A stretch of DNA of 64,000 nt from Bradyrhizobium sp. CCH5-F6 (GCF_001556045.1 NZ_LSIC01000178.1:113821-177820), one strand, 5' to 3'. Shown: positions 40,476 to 50,239, counted from the first letter of the stretch. Program-made: numbers and translations. Notes: generated from the letters alone by a model not told the origin.

Positions 40476-41450
40476 TCAGACCAGGAGGACGGTGGATCCC
40501 GTGGTCTTGCGCGCCGCAAGATCGGCATGCGCCTTGGCCGCGTCCTTCAGCGGATAGGTCTGGTGCACCTCGATCTTGACCGCGCCGGACTTGACGACGT
40601 CGAACAACTCGTTCGCCATCGCGACCAGATTTTCGCGCTTGGCGGCATAGGTGAACAGCGTCGGGCGCGTGACGTACAGCGAGCCCTTCTGGGCCAGCAG
40701 GCCGAGATTGAGCGGCTCCACCGCGCCGGAAGACTGGCCGAACAGCGCGGCGACGCCGAGCGGGGCGAGGCAATCCAGCGATTTCAGGAACGTGTCCTTG
40801 CCAACGGAGTCGTAAACCACCGGCACCTTCTTGCCGCCGGTGATCTCGTCGACGCGCTTCACGAAATCCTCGCGCGTGTAGATGATGACATGGTCGCAGC
40901 CATGCGCCTTGGCGAGCTTCGCCTTCTCGTCGTTGCTGACGGTGCCGATCACGGTCGCGCCGAGATGCTTGGCCCACTGGCTCAGGATCAGACCGACACC
41001 GCCGGCCGCGGCATGAAGCAGGATGGTATCTCCGGGCTTCACGCGATAGGTCTGCCGGATCAGATATTGCGTGGTGAGTCCCTTGAGCATCATCGCGGCC
41101 GCGGTCTTGTCGTCGACGCCCTCGGGCAATTTCAGCAGCCGGTCGGCGGGGATCAGCCGCGCCTCGGAATAGGCCCCGAGCGGCGAGGCACCATAAGCGA
41201 CACGATCGCCCGGCTTCAGATCGGTGACACCGGGCCCGACCTCCTCGACGACACCAGCCGCCTCGCTGCCGAGCCCGCTCGGCAACGGCGCCGGATAGAG
41301 GCCTGACCTGTTGTAGATGTCGACGAAATTGAGGCCGACAGCGGTGTGGCGAATGCGCGCCTCGCCGGGTCCAGGTGTGCCGACATTGACCTCCTCCCAG
41401 ACCAGGACTTCCGGACCGCCGGTCTTGTGAAAACGAATGGCATGCGTCAT
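40476..41450 (-). CDS. qor: NADPH:quinone oxidoreductase (zeta-crystallin-like)
   Basis: A 324-residue medium-chain dehydrogenase from ATG 41450, preceded by GGGAGTAACGCCC; 20 further upstream codons are open but unlikely. The substrate domain has VGLNFVDIYNRSGLYPAPLP and SGLGSEAAGVVEEVGPGVTD; the cofactor domain has LLHAAAGGVGLILSQWAKHLGA, the AAxGGVG NADPH-binding loop. The zinc-binding cysteines of alcohol dehydrogenases are absent. The family reduces quinones such as 9,10-phenanthrenequinone in one-electron steps. Closest match is QorA. Confidence 0.9.
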   Translation of the reverse strand: MTHAIRFHKTGGPEVLVWEEVNVGTPGPGEARIRHTAVGLNFVDIYNRSGLYPAPLPSGLGSEAAGVVEEVGPGVTDLKPGDRVAYGASPLGAYSEARLIPADRLLKLPEGVDDKTAAAMMLKGLTTQYLIRQTYRVKPGDTILLHAAAGGVGLILSQWAKHLGATVIGTVSNDEKAKLAKAHGCDHVIIYTREDFVKRVDEITGGKKVPVVYDSVGKDTFLKSLDCLAPLGVAALFGQSSGAVEPLNLGLLAQKGSLYVTRPTLFTYAAKRENLVAMANELFDVVKSGAVKIEVHQTYPLKDAAKAHADLAARKTTGSTVLLV

Positions 41451-41671
41451 GGGCGTTACTCCCTTATCGTTGCTGTGAAATCCAGTGATCCCGGCCTGCG
41501 AAATAGGCATCTGATCCGCCCCGTTACAGTACCATCCGTAACTGGAATGTCACAGCCAACGACAAACGTCCCTCGTTCCGCCTCTGTTCGAAAGAGTTGA
41601 TGAGGGCTCCGATGAGACTGGCAGTAGCTTTTGCGCGGGGTTTGATGGGTCGCCTGCAAAGGAGAGCCGAG

Positions 41672-41872
41672 ATGCCAGCTTACGTTCAGCATCATCAGGA
41701 CACCGAAATCGCGCCTGTGAATTGCCCAACCTGTATGGGGTTCCTGCCGATGTATGTGCGCGAGGTCGAGCCGCATTGGAGCCTTGCCAAGATCGACTTC
41801 GTCTATGAATGCGCCGATTGCGGCGCCGAGGTCAGACAGACCATCCGCAAACCGGAGCTGCTGCGGCACTGA
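41672..41872 (+). CDS. Small zinc-ribbon-like hypothetical protein
   Basis: A 66-residue product from ATG 41672, preceded by AGGAGAGCCGAG; the open frame runs upstream without support. Two CxxC pairs, VNCPTCMGFLP and YECADCGAEVRQ, bracket about 35 residues, typical of a zinc ribbon. 'MPAYVQHHQDTEIAPVNCPTC' is the start. Function unknown. Confidence 0.65.
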   Translation: MPAYVQHHQDTEIAPVNCPTCMGFLPMYVREVEPHWSLAKIDFVYECADCGAEVRQTIRKPELLRH

Positions 41873-42020
41873 TCGGGCGAACGACGAACCGCTCAACTAT
41901 TTGCGCTAAGCGGAAAAAACGCCGTTCACGCGGGTCTGATGTCTCCCAAACGAGGCTTGTCCTTTGCCTGGAACGCAGGCAGAACAAGCCTCAAACAAGG
42001 ACCTTTGGGAGCGCCCTTTC

Positions 42021-42968
42021 GTGGCTGATCAGAAGGCCTCGACCGCGATCGAGGCAGTGGAGAGCGGCCTCGCCGCGCAAGGCTATATCGCGAGCCGGCA
42101 AATCGCGACCGCCGTGTATTTGTCGCAGCAGATCGAGAAGCCGATCCTGGTCGAGGGCCCGGCGGGCGTCGGCAAGACCGAGCTCGCCAAGGCGATCGCC
42201 GCCTGGCGCGGCATGAAGATGATCCGCCTGCAATGCTACGAGGGCCTCGACGAGGCCAAGGCGCTCTACGAGTGGAAATACGCCAAGCAGCTTCTCTACA
42301 CGCAGATCCTGAAGGACAAGCTCGGCGAGGTTCTCGGCGGCGCGCAGACGCTGCATGCGGCGCTCGATCAGCTCCACGATTTCGGCGACGTGTTCTTCTC
42401 CAAGGAGTTCGTCGAGCCGCGTCCCCTGCTCCAGGCACTGGAGCAGCCGGGCGGCTGCGTGCTCCTGATCGACGAGATCGACAAGTCGGATGCAGAATTC
42501 GAATCGCTGCTCCTGGAAATCCTCTCGGACTTCCAGGTCACGATCCCCGAGCTCGGAACCGTGTCGGCCATCACGCCGCCGACCGTGATCCTCACCTCCA
42601 ACAGCGAGCGCGACCTCGGTGACGCCCTGAAGCGGCGCTGCTTGCATCTGCATATCGGCTTCCCCGAGCAGCGGCTCGAGGAGCGCATCGTCGAGAGCCG
42701 CGTTCCCGGCATCTCGCAGACACTGCGCCGGCAGATGGTCGGCTTCATCCACGAGATCCGCTCGCTGGATCTGAAGAAGCTGCCGTCGGTCAGCGAGACC
42801 ATCGATTGGGCGCGCGTGCTGGTGCTGCTTCAGGCTTCCGAGCTCGACACCGAGATCGTCAAGGACACACTCAACGTGCTCCTGAAATACGAAGCCGACA
42901 TCGAGGCAGCGGCGCCGCAGGTGACGACCTTCATTGCCAAGGCGGCACGGTCCAACGTCTTCGGTTGA
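42021..42968 (+). CDS. MoxR-type AAA+ ATPase
   Basis: A 315-residue AAA+ protein from the GTG at 42021, with GGGAG nine bases upstream; a TTG at 41964 is an alternative. Walker A is ILVEGPAGVGKTELAK, Walker B is VLLIDEIDKSD, sensor 1 is VILTSNSERDL and the arginine finger region is ALKRRCLHLHI. The MoxR group acts with VWA-domain proteins to fit metals or assemble complexes (for example CoxD in carbon monoxide dehydrogenase maturation). The VWA gene follows after five bases, so the pair forms a chaperone module. Confidence 0.88.
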   Translation: MADQKASTAIEAVESGLAAQGYIASRQIATAVYLSQQIEKPILVEGPAGVGKTELAKAIAAWRGMKMIRLQCYEGLDEAKALYEWKYAKQLLYTQILKDKLGEVLGGAQTLHAALDQLHDFGDVFFSKEFVEPRPLLQALEQPGGCVLLIDEIDKSDAEFESLLLEILSDFQVTIPELGTVSAITPPTVILTSNSERDLGDALKRRCLHLHIGFPEQRLEERIVESRVPGISQTLRRQMVGFIHEIRSLDLKKLPSVSETIDWARVLVLLQASELDTEIVKDTLNVLLKYEADIEAAAPQVTTFIAKAARSNVFG

Positions 42969-42973
42969 CGCCG

Positions 42974-44350
42974 ATGCGCGAGAACCTCCATCGTTTCTTT
43001 CGAGCGGCGCGGGGCGTCGGCGTTCACGTCTCGCCCGCCGAAAGCATCGATGCGATGCGGGCAGTCGCGCAGGTCGGCATCTCGGACCGCGCCGTTCTGC
43101 GCGACGCGCTGCTTCTGACCCTTGCCAAGTCGCAGGACGAGAAGCTCGCGCTCGGCGACTGCTTCGATCTCTTCTTCAGTCAGCCGGAGCCGCGGCAGGA
43201 CCAGCCCGAGGCTGATAACGACGACACGCCGCAGGACGCCGATCAGTCGCCCTCTTCCGGCGCTCCCAGCGACGCCGGGGAAGGTCAGCCCCCCGAAGGT
43301 CTAGGCCAGCTCGCGCAGATGCTGCTGTCGCAGGACCGCAATGCGATCGCAGCCGCCATCGCCAGCGCCTCCGGGGCAGCCTCGCTCTCCGACATCCGCT
43401 ACTCCACCCAGCGCGGCATCTTCTCCAGCCGCATCCTCGACGCCATGGGCCTCCAGCGCCTGCGAGACGATCTCGACGGGCTGACCGCGACCAACCCGGC
43501 ACTGGCCGAGCGTCTGCGCGCCGCGCTGGACGCCTTGCGCGAGGCCGTGCGGGATACGGTCTCTCAGGGGCTTGCACTCTATGCCCGCGAGGAGGCCGAA
43601 AACCTCCGCAACGAGATTCTGCGCAATGCGCCGCTTGCCCGCATCGAGCGGCGCCAGGTCGCCGAGATGCGCGCACTCATCCGCCGGATCGCGCGCCGGC
43701 TGCGCGAGCGCTATTCAAAGCCGCGCAAACGCCAGCGCCGCGGTCATCTCGACGTCCGCCGCACGCTCCGCCGCAATGCGGCCTGGGGCGGCGTCCCCTT
43801 CCTCACGGCATGGAAGCGCAAACATCGCGACCGGCCGAAGATCGTGGCGCTCTGCGACGTCTCCGGCTCGGTCGCTCAGGTGTCCGACTTCTTCCTGCTG
43901 CTGATCCATTCGCTGCACGAGTTGGTCGACGACGTCCGCTCGTTCGCCTTCTCATCGCATTTGATCGAGGTCAGCGAGATCCTGGAATCGAAGTTGCCGG
44001 AGGAGGCGATGGCCGAGATCATGTCCAAGGTCGGCTTCGGCTCGTCGGACTACGGTTCTTCGCTGGTCGATTTCGAGAAGCAGTTCATGAGCTCGCTGAC
44101 GCCGCAGACCACGGTGATCGTGCTCGGCGATGCCCGCAGCAACAATCTCGACCCGCGCGCCGACATCCTGCGCCGCATCTCCGAACGTTCGAAGCGGCTG
44201 GTCTGGCTCAACCCCGAAGGGCGGCTCGCGTGGGGCTTTGGCGATTCCGAGATGCCGCGCTACGCGACCTTTTGCAGCGTGGTGCGCCAATGCGCCACCG
44301 CGCACCAGCTCGAGCGCGCCGTGTCCGATATCGTGGCAACTTATCAGTAA
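42974..44350 (+). CDS. VWA domain protein (CoxE-like)
   Basis: A 458-residue protein starting with ATG 42974, five bases after the MoxR stop. The N-terminal half is helical and includes a Pro/Asp/Ser-rich linker (about 75-110). The C-terminal VWA domain contains the MIDAS motif, KIVALCDVSGSVAQVSDFFL (D-x-S-x-S), followed by TTVIVLGDARSNNLDP. Members of this group are CoxE-like partners of MoxR ATPases. No molybdenum enzyme of the Cox type is next to it; the xanthine dehydrogenase lies 14 kb away, so a link is open. Confidence 0.87.
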   Translation: MRENLHRFFRAARGVGVHVSPAESIDAMRAVAQVGISDRAVLRDALLLTLAKSQDEKLALGDCFDLFFSQPEPRQDQPEADNDDTPQDADQSPSSGAPSDAGEGQPPEGLGQLAQMLLSQDRNAIAAAIASASGAASLSDIRYSTQRGIFSSRILDAMGLQRLRDDLDGLTATNPALAERLRAALDALREAVRDTVSQGLALYAREEAENLRNEILRNAPLARIERRQVAEMRALIRRIARRLRERYSKPRKRQRRGHLDVRRTLRRNAAWGGVPFLTAWKRKHRDRPKIVALCDVSGSVAQVSDFFLLLIHSLHELVDDVRSFAFSSHLIEVSEILESKLPEEAMAEIMSKVGFGSSDYGSSLVDFEKQFMSSLTPQTTVIVLGDARSNNLDPRADILRRISERSKRLVWLNPEGRLAWGFGDSEMPRYATFCSVVRQCATAHQLERAVSDIVATYQ

Positions 44351-44369
44351 GCAATATTTGCCAGCGGCG

Positions 44370-44552
44370 TCAGGCGGCGTTCCGCTCGGCCTGCACGAGA
44401 TTGCACTCCCGAAAGTGATAAGCGATCTCGTCGAGCGCGCGCTGCTCCCATTCCTGGGCCCGCGCGAGCCAGAACATCCGGCGCTCCGAATCGCGCGCGG
44501 CGCGTTCACGGCACAAAAATTCCTGATTGCGAATTTGAATCAGCCTTTTCAT
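44370..44552 (-). CDS. Small helical hypothetical protein
   Basis: A 60-residue product with AGGAG eight bases ahead of ATG 44552. It reads MKRLIQIRNQEFLCRERAAR and MFWLARAQEWEQRALDEIAY, an amphipathic helical pair. Short proteins like this are common in Rhizobiales genomes. Function unknown. Confidence 0.65.
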   Translation of the reverse strand: MKRLIQIRNQEFLCRERAARDSERRMFWLARAQEWEQRALDEIAYHFRECNLVQAERNAA

Positions 44553-44911
44553 GCACTCACACTCCTGTTGTGTGAAGCCATTCCCTGCAAGATAGCCTAG
44601 CAGAATCGTGAACGCCTCGTCTCATCATTTCTGTATTTCTGTGCATATGGCGACGCAGAATGGGACAGCATTACTTTCCGTGCACTGCGGCAATCCGCGC
44701 TGCAACATCAAGCACAGATCATCAATTGGTGATCGGAGATCGGGGCGCTGTTCCCATGCGACGCTCTTAACTCTTGTGGCGCAATGAAGTGCGGCAATTC
44801 GTGAAGAGACATTCTGAACGACTTACCGAATTCCCGACTCATTGTCGTCGCATGGTCTTCATGCTGCGCCGCTAACAGCGTCGCGCAAACGGCACTATCG
44901 CTAGAGGCAGT
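44553..44911. other. Intergenic stretch, no gene seen
   Basis: About 360 bases that are A+T-richer than the surroundings. No coding frame is convincing. The promoter of the gene at 44912 is expected here, but no clear -35/-10 pair was found. Confidence 0.5.
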
Positions 44912-45133
44912 ATGAGCAACGACGTCGACTTCGATCTTTCGCCGGACCAGTGGGAAGCGCTGCGCACACTTCGCAGTCCAGTATCGAACGGCCGCCTCTC
45001 GAAAGCCTATCTCGTCGAAGGACTGGTCAGGCTCGGCCTCGTCGTCGTCAACGATGGCGTGCCTGCGATGACGCCGACAGGACGCAAGGTGCTGGTGCGA
45101 GGGTCGTGCCGGCTACTGGATCTCGTTGCGTGA
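44912..45133 (+). CDS. Small winged-helix-like hypothetical protein
   Basis: A 73-residue product beginning MSNDVDFDLSPDQWEALRTL and continuing LSKAYLVEGLVRLGLVVVND, then MTPTGRKVLVRGSCRLLDLVA. The pattern helix-turn-helix then strand-turn-strand (LVVVNDGVPAMTPTGRKVL) resembles a winged-helix unit. AGAGGCAGT precedes the start. Confidence 0.6.
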   Translation: MSNDVDFDLSPDQWEALRTLRSPVSNGRLSKAYLVEGLVRLGLVVVNDGVPAMTPTGRKVLVRGSCRLLDLVA

Positions 45134-45232
45134 CGAGGCCGTCCGTGCGTAACGGGCTTGTAAGGGCGCTTGAAAGACAATCTCTTGAGAATAATCCTTG
45201 GGCGCCACTAAGTGCGCGTCGCGGGGATTTCA

Positions 45233-45982
45233 TCACCCGGCCAAAGTCACGACCAAAGGTCCGTTTCGGGTTGCGATGACGGTGTGTTCGTACTGAACGG
45301 TAGGCGCCTTCGGGCTGCTGTACAGCGTCCATGGATCATCGCCGTCCTCGGCCCACTCCGCACCAATGGACAGGAATGGCTCGACGGTAAACACCAGTCC
45401 ATCGCTCATGATGCGACGTTCTGAGGGATCAGGCCATGTTGCGATCTCCGTCGGCTCCTCATGGAGCGACAAGCCGACGCCGTGACTGGCGAGATTCTTG
45501 ACCAGCGTATAGCCGTTCTTCCGCGCGAAGGTCCCGATGGCCTGACCGATGCCGGCAATCGGCCTCCCGGCTCCAACCTGCTGGAGGCCCGTCCACATCG
45601 CCCGCCGACCATCCCTGCAAAGACGTTCAATCGAACGGGTCACGGGCGGAACGGCGAACGAAGCTCCCGTATCCGCAAAGAAGCCGCTCTTCTCGGCCGA
45701 AACGTCGATGTTGACGAGGTCACCACGCTCGATCCGTCGCGTCCCCGGGATGCCATGAGCGATCTCTTCGTTCACGCTGATGCATGTCGCTCCAGGGAAG
45801 TCGTAGGCGAGCTCCGGCGCCGAACGTGCCCCGGAAGCCTCCAGGAGTTTTCGCCCGATCTGATCGAGTTCAGAGGTGGTCATGCCCGGTTCAAGGGCCT
45901 TCCCCATCGCCTCGAGGGTATTGGCGACGATACGCCCGACCTCTTTCAGGCGGGCGAGATCATCCTCATTTGAGATTGTCAT
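45233..45982 (-). CDS. map: Methionine aminopeptidase, type I
   Basis: A 249-residue metallopeptidase from ATG 45982; 52 upstream codons are open but unlike the family. The five metal ligands are Asp93 in LVNIDVSAE, Asp104 in FFADTGASF, His167 in ASHGVGLSL, Glu201 in FTVEPFLS and Glu232 in QYEHTVIA; the substrate His76 is in EEIAHGIPG. It removes N-terminal Met from new proteins. Bacteria of this group usually have another copy, so this may be an accessory one. It sits between a small protein and the divergent DctA gene. Confidence 0.9.
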   Translation of the reverse strand: MTISNEDDLARLKEVGRIVANTLEAMGKALEPGMTTSELDQIGRKLLEASGARSAPELAYDFPGATCISVNEEIAHGIPGTRRIERGDLVNIDVSAEKSGFFADTGASFAVPPVTRSIERLCRDGRRAMWTGLQQVGAGRPIAGIGQAIGTFARKNGYTLVKNLASHGVGLSLHEEPTEIATWPDPSERRIMSDGLVFTVEPFLSIGAEWAEDGDDPWTLYSSPKAPTVQYEHTVIATRNGPLVVTLAG

Positions 45983-46165
45983 ATCGAGCTCTTTCAAAGA
46001 GGCAGGACATAGCGCTTCTGCTGACGACTTACAAACAGGAGGCCGCGCAACAGAATCCCCGGGTTTGGTGACATCCTGCATACATTCTGAAATGGCCGCG
46101 ACAATCTGGCACGTTAGTTGCTCCTTTTTGACGATCAAGACGTCGTCAGAAACGGGGGAGCTATC

Positions 46166-47485
46166 ATGTCGACCATTGCCGCGGCACCTGCCGCCGAGCC
46201 AAAGCCGCTGTACACCTCGCTGTTCGTCCAGGTCCTCGCCGCGCTGATCCTCGGCATCATCCTCGGCATGGTCGTCCCCGACTTTGCCATCAGCCTCAAG
46301 ATCCTCAGCGACGCCTTCCTGAAGCTAATCTCGATGATCGTGGCCCCCATCGTGTTCTGTGTCGTCGTGCATGGCATTGCCGGCGCCGGCGACCTCAAGA
46401 AGGTCGGCCGGGTCGGCGTCAAGGCGTTGATCTATTTCGAGGTAATGACCACGGTGGCCCTCGTGGTAGGTCTCATCCTGGCCTACGTGTTCGGCCCCGG
46501 CCATGGCATGAACATCGATCCCTCGACGCTCGATGCCAAGGCGCTCAATACCTATGCCGACAACGCCCACAAGCTCCAGGGTGGTGGCATCGGCTCCTTC
46601 CTGCTCAACGTCATCCCGACCACCTCGTTCGATGCGCTGTCGCGCAATGACGTGCTCCAGGTGCTGTTCTTCGCGGTCCTGTTCGGCGTCGGCCTCGCAC
46701 TGGTCGGCGGCGAGAAGGGGAAGCTCGTCACCTCGATCATCGACGCCGCCTCCACCGTGCTGTTCCGCGTCATGGGGCTCATCGTTCGGGTTGCTCCACT
46801 TGGCGTGCTCGGCGCGGTCGCCTACACCGTCGGCAAATACGGCGTCGGCTCACTCAAGCAGCTCGTCTCGCTGGTCGCGCTGTTCTATGTCTCGGTCGGA
46901 ATCTTCGTGCTCGGCGTGCTCGGCGGCGTGATGGCACTTGCCGGAATCAACATCCTCAAATTCCTCGCCTACCTGCGCGAGGAGCTGACCATCGTGCTCG
47001 CGACCGCCTCCTCCGACGCCGTGCTGCCCCAGATCATGAAGAAGCTGGAACGGATGGGCGTGAAGGACTCCGTCGTCGGACTCGTCATCCCGACCGGTTA
47101 TTCCTTCAACCTCGACGCCTTCTCGATCTATCTGACGCTGGCTGTCGTCTTCATCGCGCAGGCCACCAACACGCCGCTGTCCTTCGGCGATCTCCTGCTG
47201 GTGCTCGGCGTTTCCCTGATCACGTCAAAAGGCGCGCATGGCGTGCCGGGCTCGGCGATCGTGATCCTGGCGGCGACGCTGAACGCCGTGCCGAGCATTC
47301 CTGCGATCGGCCTTGTGCTGGTGCTCTCGGTCGACTGGTTCATCGGCATGGCCCGCGCGGTCGGCAACCTCACCGGCAATTGCGTGGCGACGGTGGTGGT
47401 CGCGGCCTGGGAAGGTGACCTCGACCGCGAAAAGGCGGCCAAGGTGCTCGACGGCGGCGAGCTGGTGGACGTGACCGCGGGGTAG
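46166..47485 (+). CDS. dctA: C4-dicarboxylate:proton/sodium symporter DctA
   Basis: A 439-residue DAACS-family transporter from ATG 46166, preceded by GGGGGAGCTATC. Signatures include the N-terminal helices FVQVLAALILGIILGMVVPD, the MIVAPIVFCVVVHGIAGAGD segment, the serine-rich re-entrant loop LATASSDAVLPQIMKKLERM, the VIPTGYSFNLDAFSIYLTLA helix and the final SVDWFIGMARAVGNLTGNCV. It imports succinate, malate and fumarate, the carbon source provided by plants to nodule rhizobia. The regulator genes dctB and dctD are not adjacent. Confidence 0.94.
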   Translation: MSTIAAAPAAEPKPLYTSLFVQVLAALILGIILGMVVPDFAISLKILSDAFLKLISMIVAPIVFCVVVHGIAGAGDLKKVGRVGVKALIYFEVMTTVALVVGLILAYVFGPGHGMNIDPSTLDAKALNTYADNAHKLQGGGIGSFLLNVIPTTSFDALSRNDVLQVLFFAVLFGVGLALVGGEKGKLVTSIIDAASTVLFRVMGLIVRVAPLGVLGAVAYTVGKYGVGSLKQLVSLVALFYVSVGIFVLGVLGGVMALAGINILKFLAYLREELTIVLATASSDAVLPQIMKKLERMGVKDSVVGLVIPTGYSFNLDAFSIYLTLAVVFIAQATNTPLSFGDLLLVLGVSLITSKGAHGVPGSAIVILAATLNAVPSIPAIGLVLVLSVDWFIGMARAVGNLTGNCVATVVVAAWEGDLDREKAAKVLDGGELVDVTAG

Positions 47486-47493
47486 CGTCCGAG

Positions 47494-48867
47494 TCAGTCA
47501 TTCCAATGGAGGAGCGGCGCTCCATACGCCCTCCTCCAGACGGACAGGAAACGCGGAAACCACGAGTGAGCCACGGCGCCCTTATAGGCCCAGGTGCGAT
47601 ACTTCAGGCCCCGTTCCGAAATCAGCTCTTGATATCCGCCGTGGACTTCGGTCGCGGTGCGAATGTCCTTCAATATCCCCTGGGCGCAGGCCCGGTAGGT
47701 ATCGCCGCCTGAGAATTCGTCGTAATCGAGCATGCGATCCGCGAACTCGACGTTGAACGTCGGCCAGGAGGAACGTCCCTGATAGGCGGGAGCCGCGATC
47801 TTGTGGATCATCTTGGTGCGCGGATTTTCCGCCGACACCAGGAAGTGGAAGGTGCTTGGGATGCGAAACCGCGGTTCGGCGATGACCAGATCGGTCGTCG
47901 CCGCGAACAGCGCCCGTTCGCTCGCCTCGCTCATATCCCAGAATCCGCGATGCACGCTGACGAAATCCAGCGCTACCGAGAACGCCGGCGTCGCTGCCGC
48001 GCCGTCCAGCGAATGCCTGACATAGCCCTCCTTGCCGAACAGCCGGAGCAGGTCCCTCTTGTACTGCCCGAGGTCGCGTCCGAGCAGTCGCTTCAGCTCG
48101 GTCTCGTCGACGATGCCGAGCTGCACGCCCCAGGCGAACGTCGTGTAGACGCAAGCGTTGGTGACGAAACGCCGGCGCTCGGCGCGGGTGTCCGTCGCCG
48201 CTGAGCGAGGCGCACGGACATCGCAAAGCAAGTACCTGGCGCCGCCATCTTCGAACGGTTCGAGCTCGCTCGCGAGCCGGAGGATCGCCCGCTTCAGGTC
48301 ACCGCCATATTCGGCCAGCAACAGGCGGCCGGCATGCGCGCATTGCGACATCGCCAGATAGGGTGCCGCCCTGTCTTCGGCAGAGATCATCTGCCGGAGA
48401 CCGGCGAGGATGCCGAGCAGCGTGTCCGACGGGCGCGAGAAGTAGTTCACGCCGAGATACCGGCCACGTCCCGCAGGGACGATGGTCGTCGTGACGACGT
48501 CGGCGCGAACCGCCTCCAGCAACAAGCGGACGCTCTTGTCGAGCAGCCGAGCCCGCCGCACCGCATCCTGCGAATCCATGATGGTTTCGGGGTCGAGAAC
48601 GTCGGGATAGAACCAGGCGAAGTCACGGGGATAATAGGCGGAGGCGTGCGGCGCGCCCGTGACGAGGAAGGCCTCGGTCACCGAGAACGCGCTGTCCATC
48701 GAATGCCGATAGAGGCCCTCGATGACCGACAACGGATGATGCGACTCTCTCAGGAACCGATCACCGAGAAAATTGACCGCCTGGAGAACGTTGGCGACGA
48801 AGGTCGCAGCCCCGCCCTGGTAGAACCGGCTTCCTCGATGTATCGGCGGGGGAATGTCGCTGTTCAT
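47494..48867 (-). CDS. Hypothetical protein, possible (alpha/alpha)6-barrel glycosidase fold
   Basis: A 457-residue protein from ATG 48867; GTG two codons earlier is possible. Segments such as FYQGGAATFVANVLQAVNFL, YYPRDFAWFYPDVLDPETIM and GGYQELISERGLKYRTWAYK, together with KGAVAHSWFPRFLSVWRRAYG, recall six-hairpin glycosidases (the 'YPRDFAWFY' segment is like the D-x-x-W region of GH15-type enzymes). No signal peptide is present. The catalytic acid pair could not be assigned, so the glycosidase reading is tentative. It is convergent with dctA, eight bases apart. Confidence 0.55.
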   Translation of the reverse strand: MNSDIPPPIHRGSRFYQGGAATFVANVLQAVNFLGDRFLRESHHPLSVIEGLYRHSMDSAFSVTEAFLVTGAPHASAYYPRDFAWFYPDVLDPETIMDSQDAVRRARLLDKSVRLLLEAVRADVVTTTIVPAGRGRYLGVNYFSRPSDTLLGILAGLRQMISAEDRAAPYLAMSQCAHAGRLLLAEYGGDLKRAILRLASELEPFEDGGARYLLCDVRAPRSAATDTRAERRRFVTNACVYTTFAWGVQLGIVDETELKRLLGRDLGQYKRDLLRLFGKEGYVRHSLDGAAATPAFSVALDFVSVHRGFWDMSEASERALFAATTDLVIAEPRFRIPSTFHFLVSAENPRTKMIHKIAAPAYQGRSSWPTFNVEFADRMLDYDEFSGGDTYRACAQGILKDIRTATEVHGGYQELISERGLKYRTWAYKGAVAHSWFPRFLSVWRRAYGAPLLHWND

Positions 48868-48964
48868 GTGCACTTGGTGTCTCGCGATCCCGGCGATGGC
48901 CGGTCACCGCTCCAAGCGTGATTGATTCGTGTCTCGCCCTGATGACAAACGGCCGTCCGGCTAT

Positions 48965-50239
48965 TCAGCTCGCTCCGCCGCGGCTTTCCCGCGTCTGGAA
49001 ATTCTCGATCACCCTGAGCAGCACCCGCGCGCCGGCGTCGGCGTCGGCGAGCTCGACGTGCTCGTCGGGATGATGGCTGATGCCGCCGCGGCAGCGGACG
49101 AAAACCATGCCGACATCGGCGATGTCGATCATCGCCATGCCGTCGTGCCCTGCCCCGCTGGGCAGCTCGAACACGGAGAAACCTTCCGCAGCGATCGCCT
49201 GCGCGATCTGCTCCCTGAGCCAGGGCGCGCAGGGCGCGGTGCGGTTTTCGTGCGTGACGTCGAGCTGGAGCACCAGTTGCCGGCGTCTTGCGATCGCCTC
49301 GATCTGCCTGACGATTTCGGCGACCGCGCGCTTGCGGTGCATGTCGGTCGGCGCGCGCATGTCGATGGTGAAGGATACCTCGCCCGGTATGACGTTGGTC
49401 GCGCCGGGACTGGCGTGGATGTATCCAACGGTGCCGACCAACCCGCTCGCATCGCTCCGGCAAAATTGCTCGATCGCGCCGATGCATTCGGCCGCGCCCG
49501 TCAACGCATCGCGCCGTAGCACCATCGGCACCGTGCCGGCGTGCCCCGCCATGCCGGTCAGTCGCACGGCAAGCCGCGTGGCGCCGGCGATCGCGGTCAC
49601 CACGCCGACGGGCAGGTTTCGTGCTTCCAGCACCGGCCCCTGCTCGATATGCAGCTCGAGATAGGCCAGCAGCTCGCGCCGCGCCCGCGCAGCCGCGCCG
49701 ACATGGTCGGGATCGAGGCCGAACTGCACGAGCGCCTCGCGCATCGACACGCCATCGCGGTCGCGGGTGTTCAGAACGCTCTCGTCGAATGTGCCGGCCA
49801 CAGCACGGCTGCCGAGCAGCGTCGAGGCGAAGCGCACCCCCTCTTCATCGGCAAAGCCGACGATCTCGATCGCGAACGGCAGGCGCTTGCCGCGGCGATT
49901 GAGATCTGCGACGCAGGCGATCGCCGTGATCACGCCAAGCGGCCCATCCCATTTGCCGGCATCGCGTACGGTGTCGTAGTGCGAGCCAAGCATCAGGCAG
50001 GGCGCACCCGGCCGCTCGCCTTCGTAGCGACCACAGACATTGCCGATCGCGTCGAGATGCGCACTCATGCCGGCCTCGCGCATCCAGCTCAGGATGAGGT
50101 CCGCGGCCTCGCGCAGCTCCTTGGTGAGATAGACGCGCGTGAGCTTGCCGGGCTCTTCCGAAATCGCGGCCAGATCGTTGATCCGACGCACGATCGTTTC
50201 GCCGAGAGATGGGTTTTGAACGGCGTTAACGGCCCCCAT
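48965..50239 (-). CDS. Allantoate amidohydrolase / M20 family hydantoinase-carbamoylase
   Basis: A 424-residue M20-family metalloenzyme. The di-metal ligands appear as LMLGSHYDTVRDAGKWDGPL (His and Asp), IVGFADEEGVRF (double Glu), ELHIEQGPVLE (His) and GISHHPDEHVEL (His). The allantoate amidohydrolase/beta-ureidopropionase group releases ammonia from allantoate or cleaves N-carbamoyl compounds. Position at the left edge of a purine-breakdown cluster supports allantoate as substrate. It is divergent from the deaminase gene, with 390 bases between. Confidence 0.86.
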   Translation of the reverse strand: MGAVNAVQNPSLGETIVRRINDLAAISEEPGKLTRVYLTKELREAADLILSWMREAGMSAHLDAIGNVCGRYEGERPGAPCLMLGSHYDTVRDAGKWDGPLGVITAIACVADLNRRGKRLPFAIEIVGFADEEGVRFASTLLGSRAVAGTFDESVLNTRDRDGVSMREALVQFGLDPDHVGAAARARRELLAYLELHIEQGPVLEARNLPVGVVTAIAGATRLAVRLTGMAGHAGTVPMVLRRDALTGAAECIGAIEQFCRSDASGLVGTVGYIHASPGATNVIPGEVSFTIDMRAPTDMHRKRAVAEIVRQIEAIARRRQLVLQLDVTHENRTAPCAPWLREQIAQAIAAEGFSVFELPSGAGHDGMAMIDIADVGMVFVRCRGGISHHPDEHVELADADAGARVLLRVIENFQTRESRGGAS

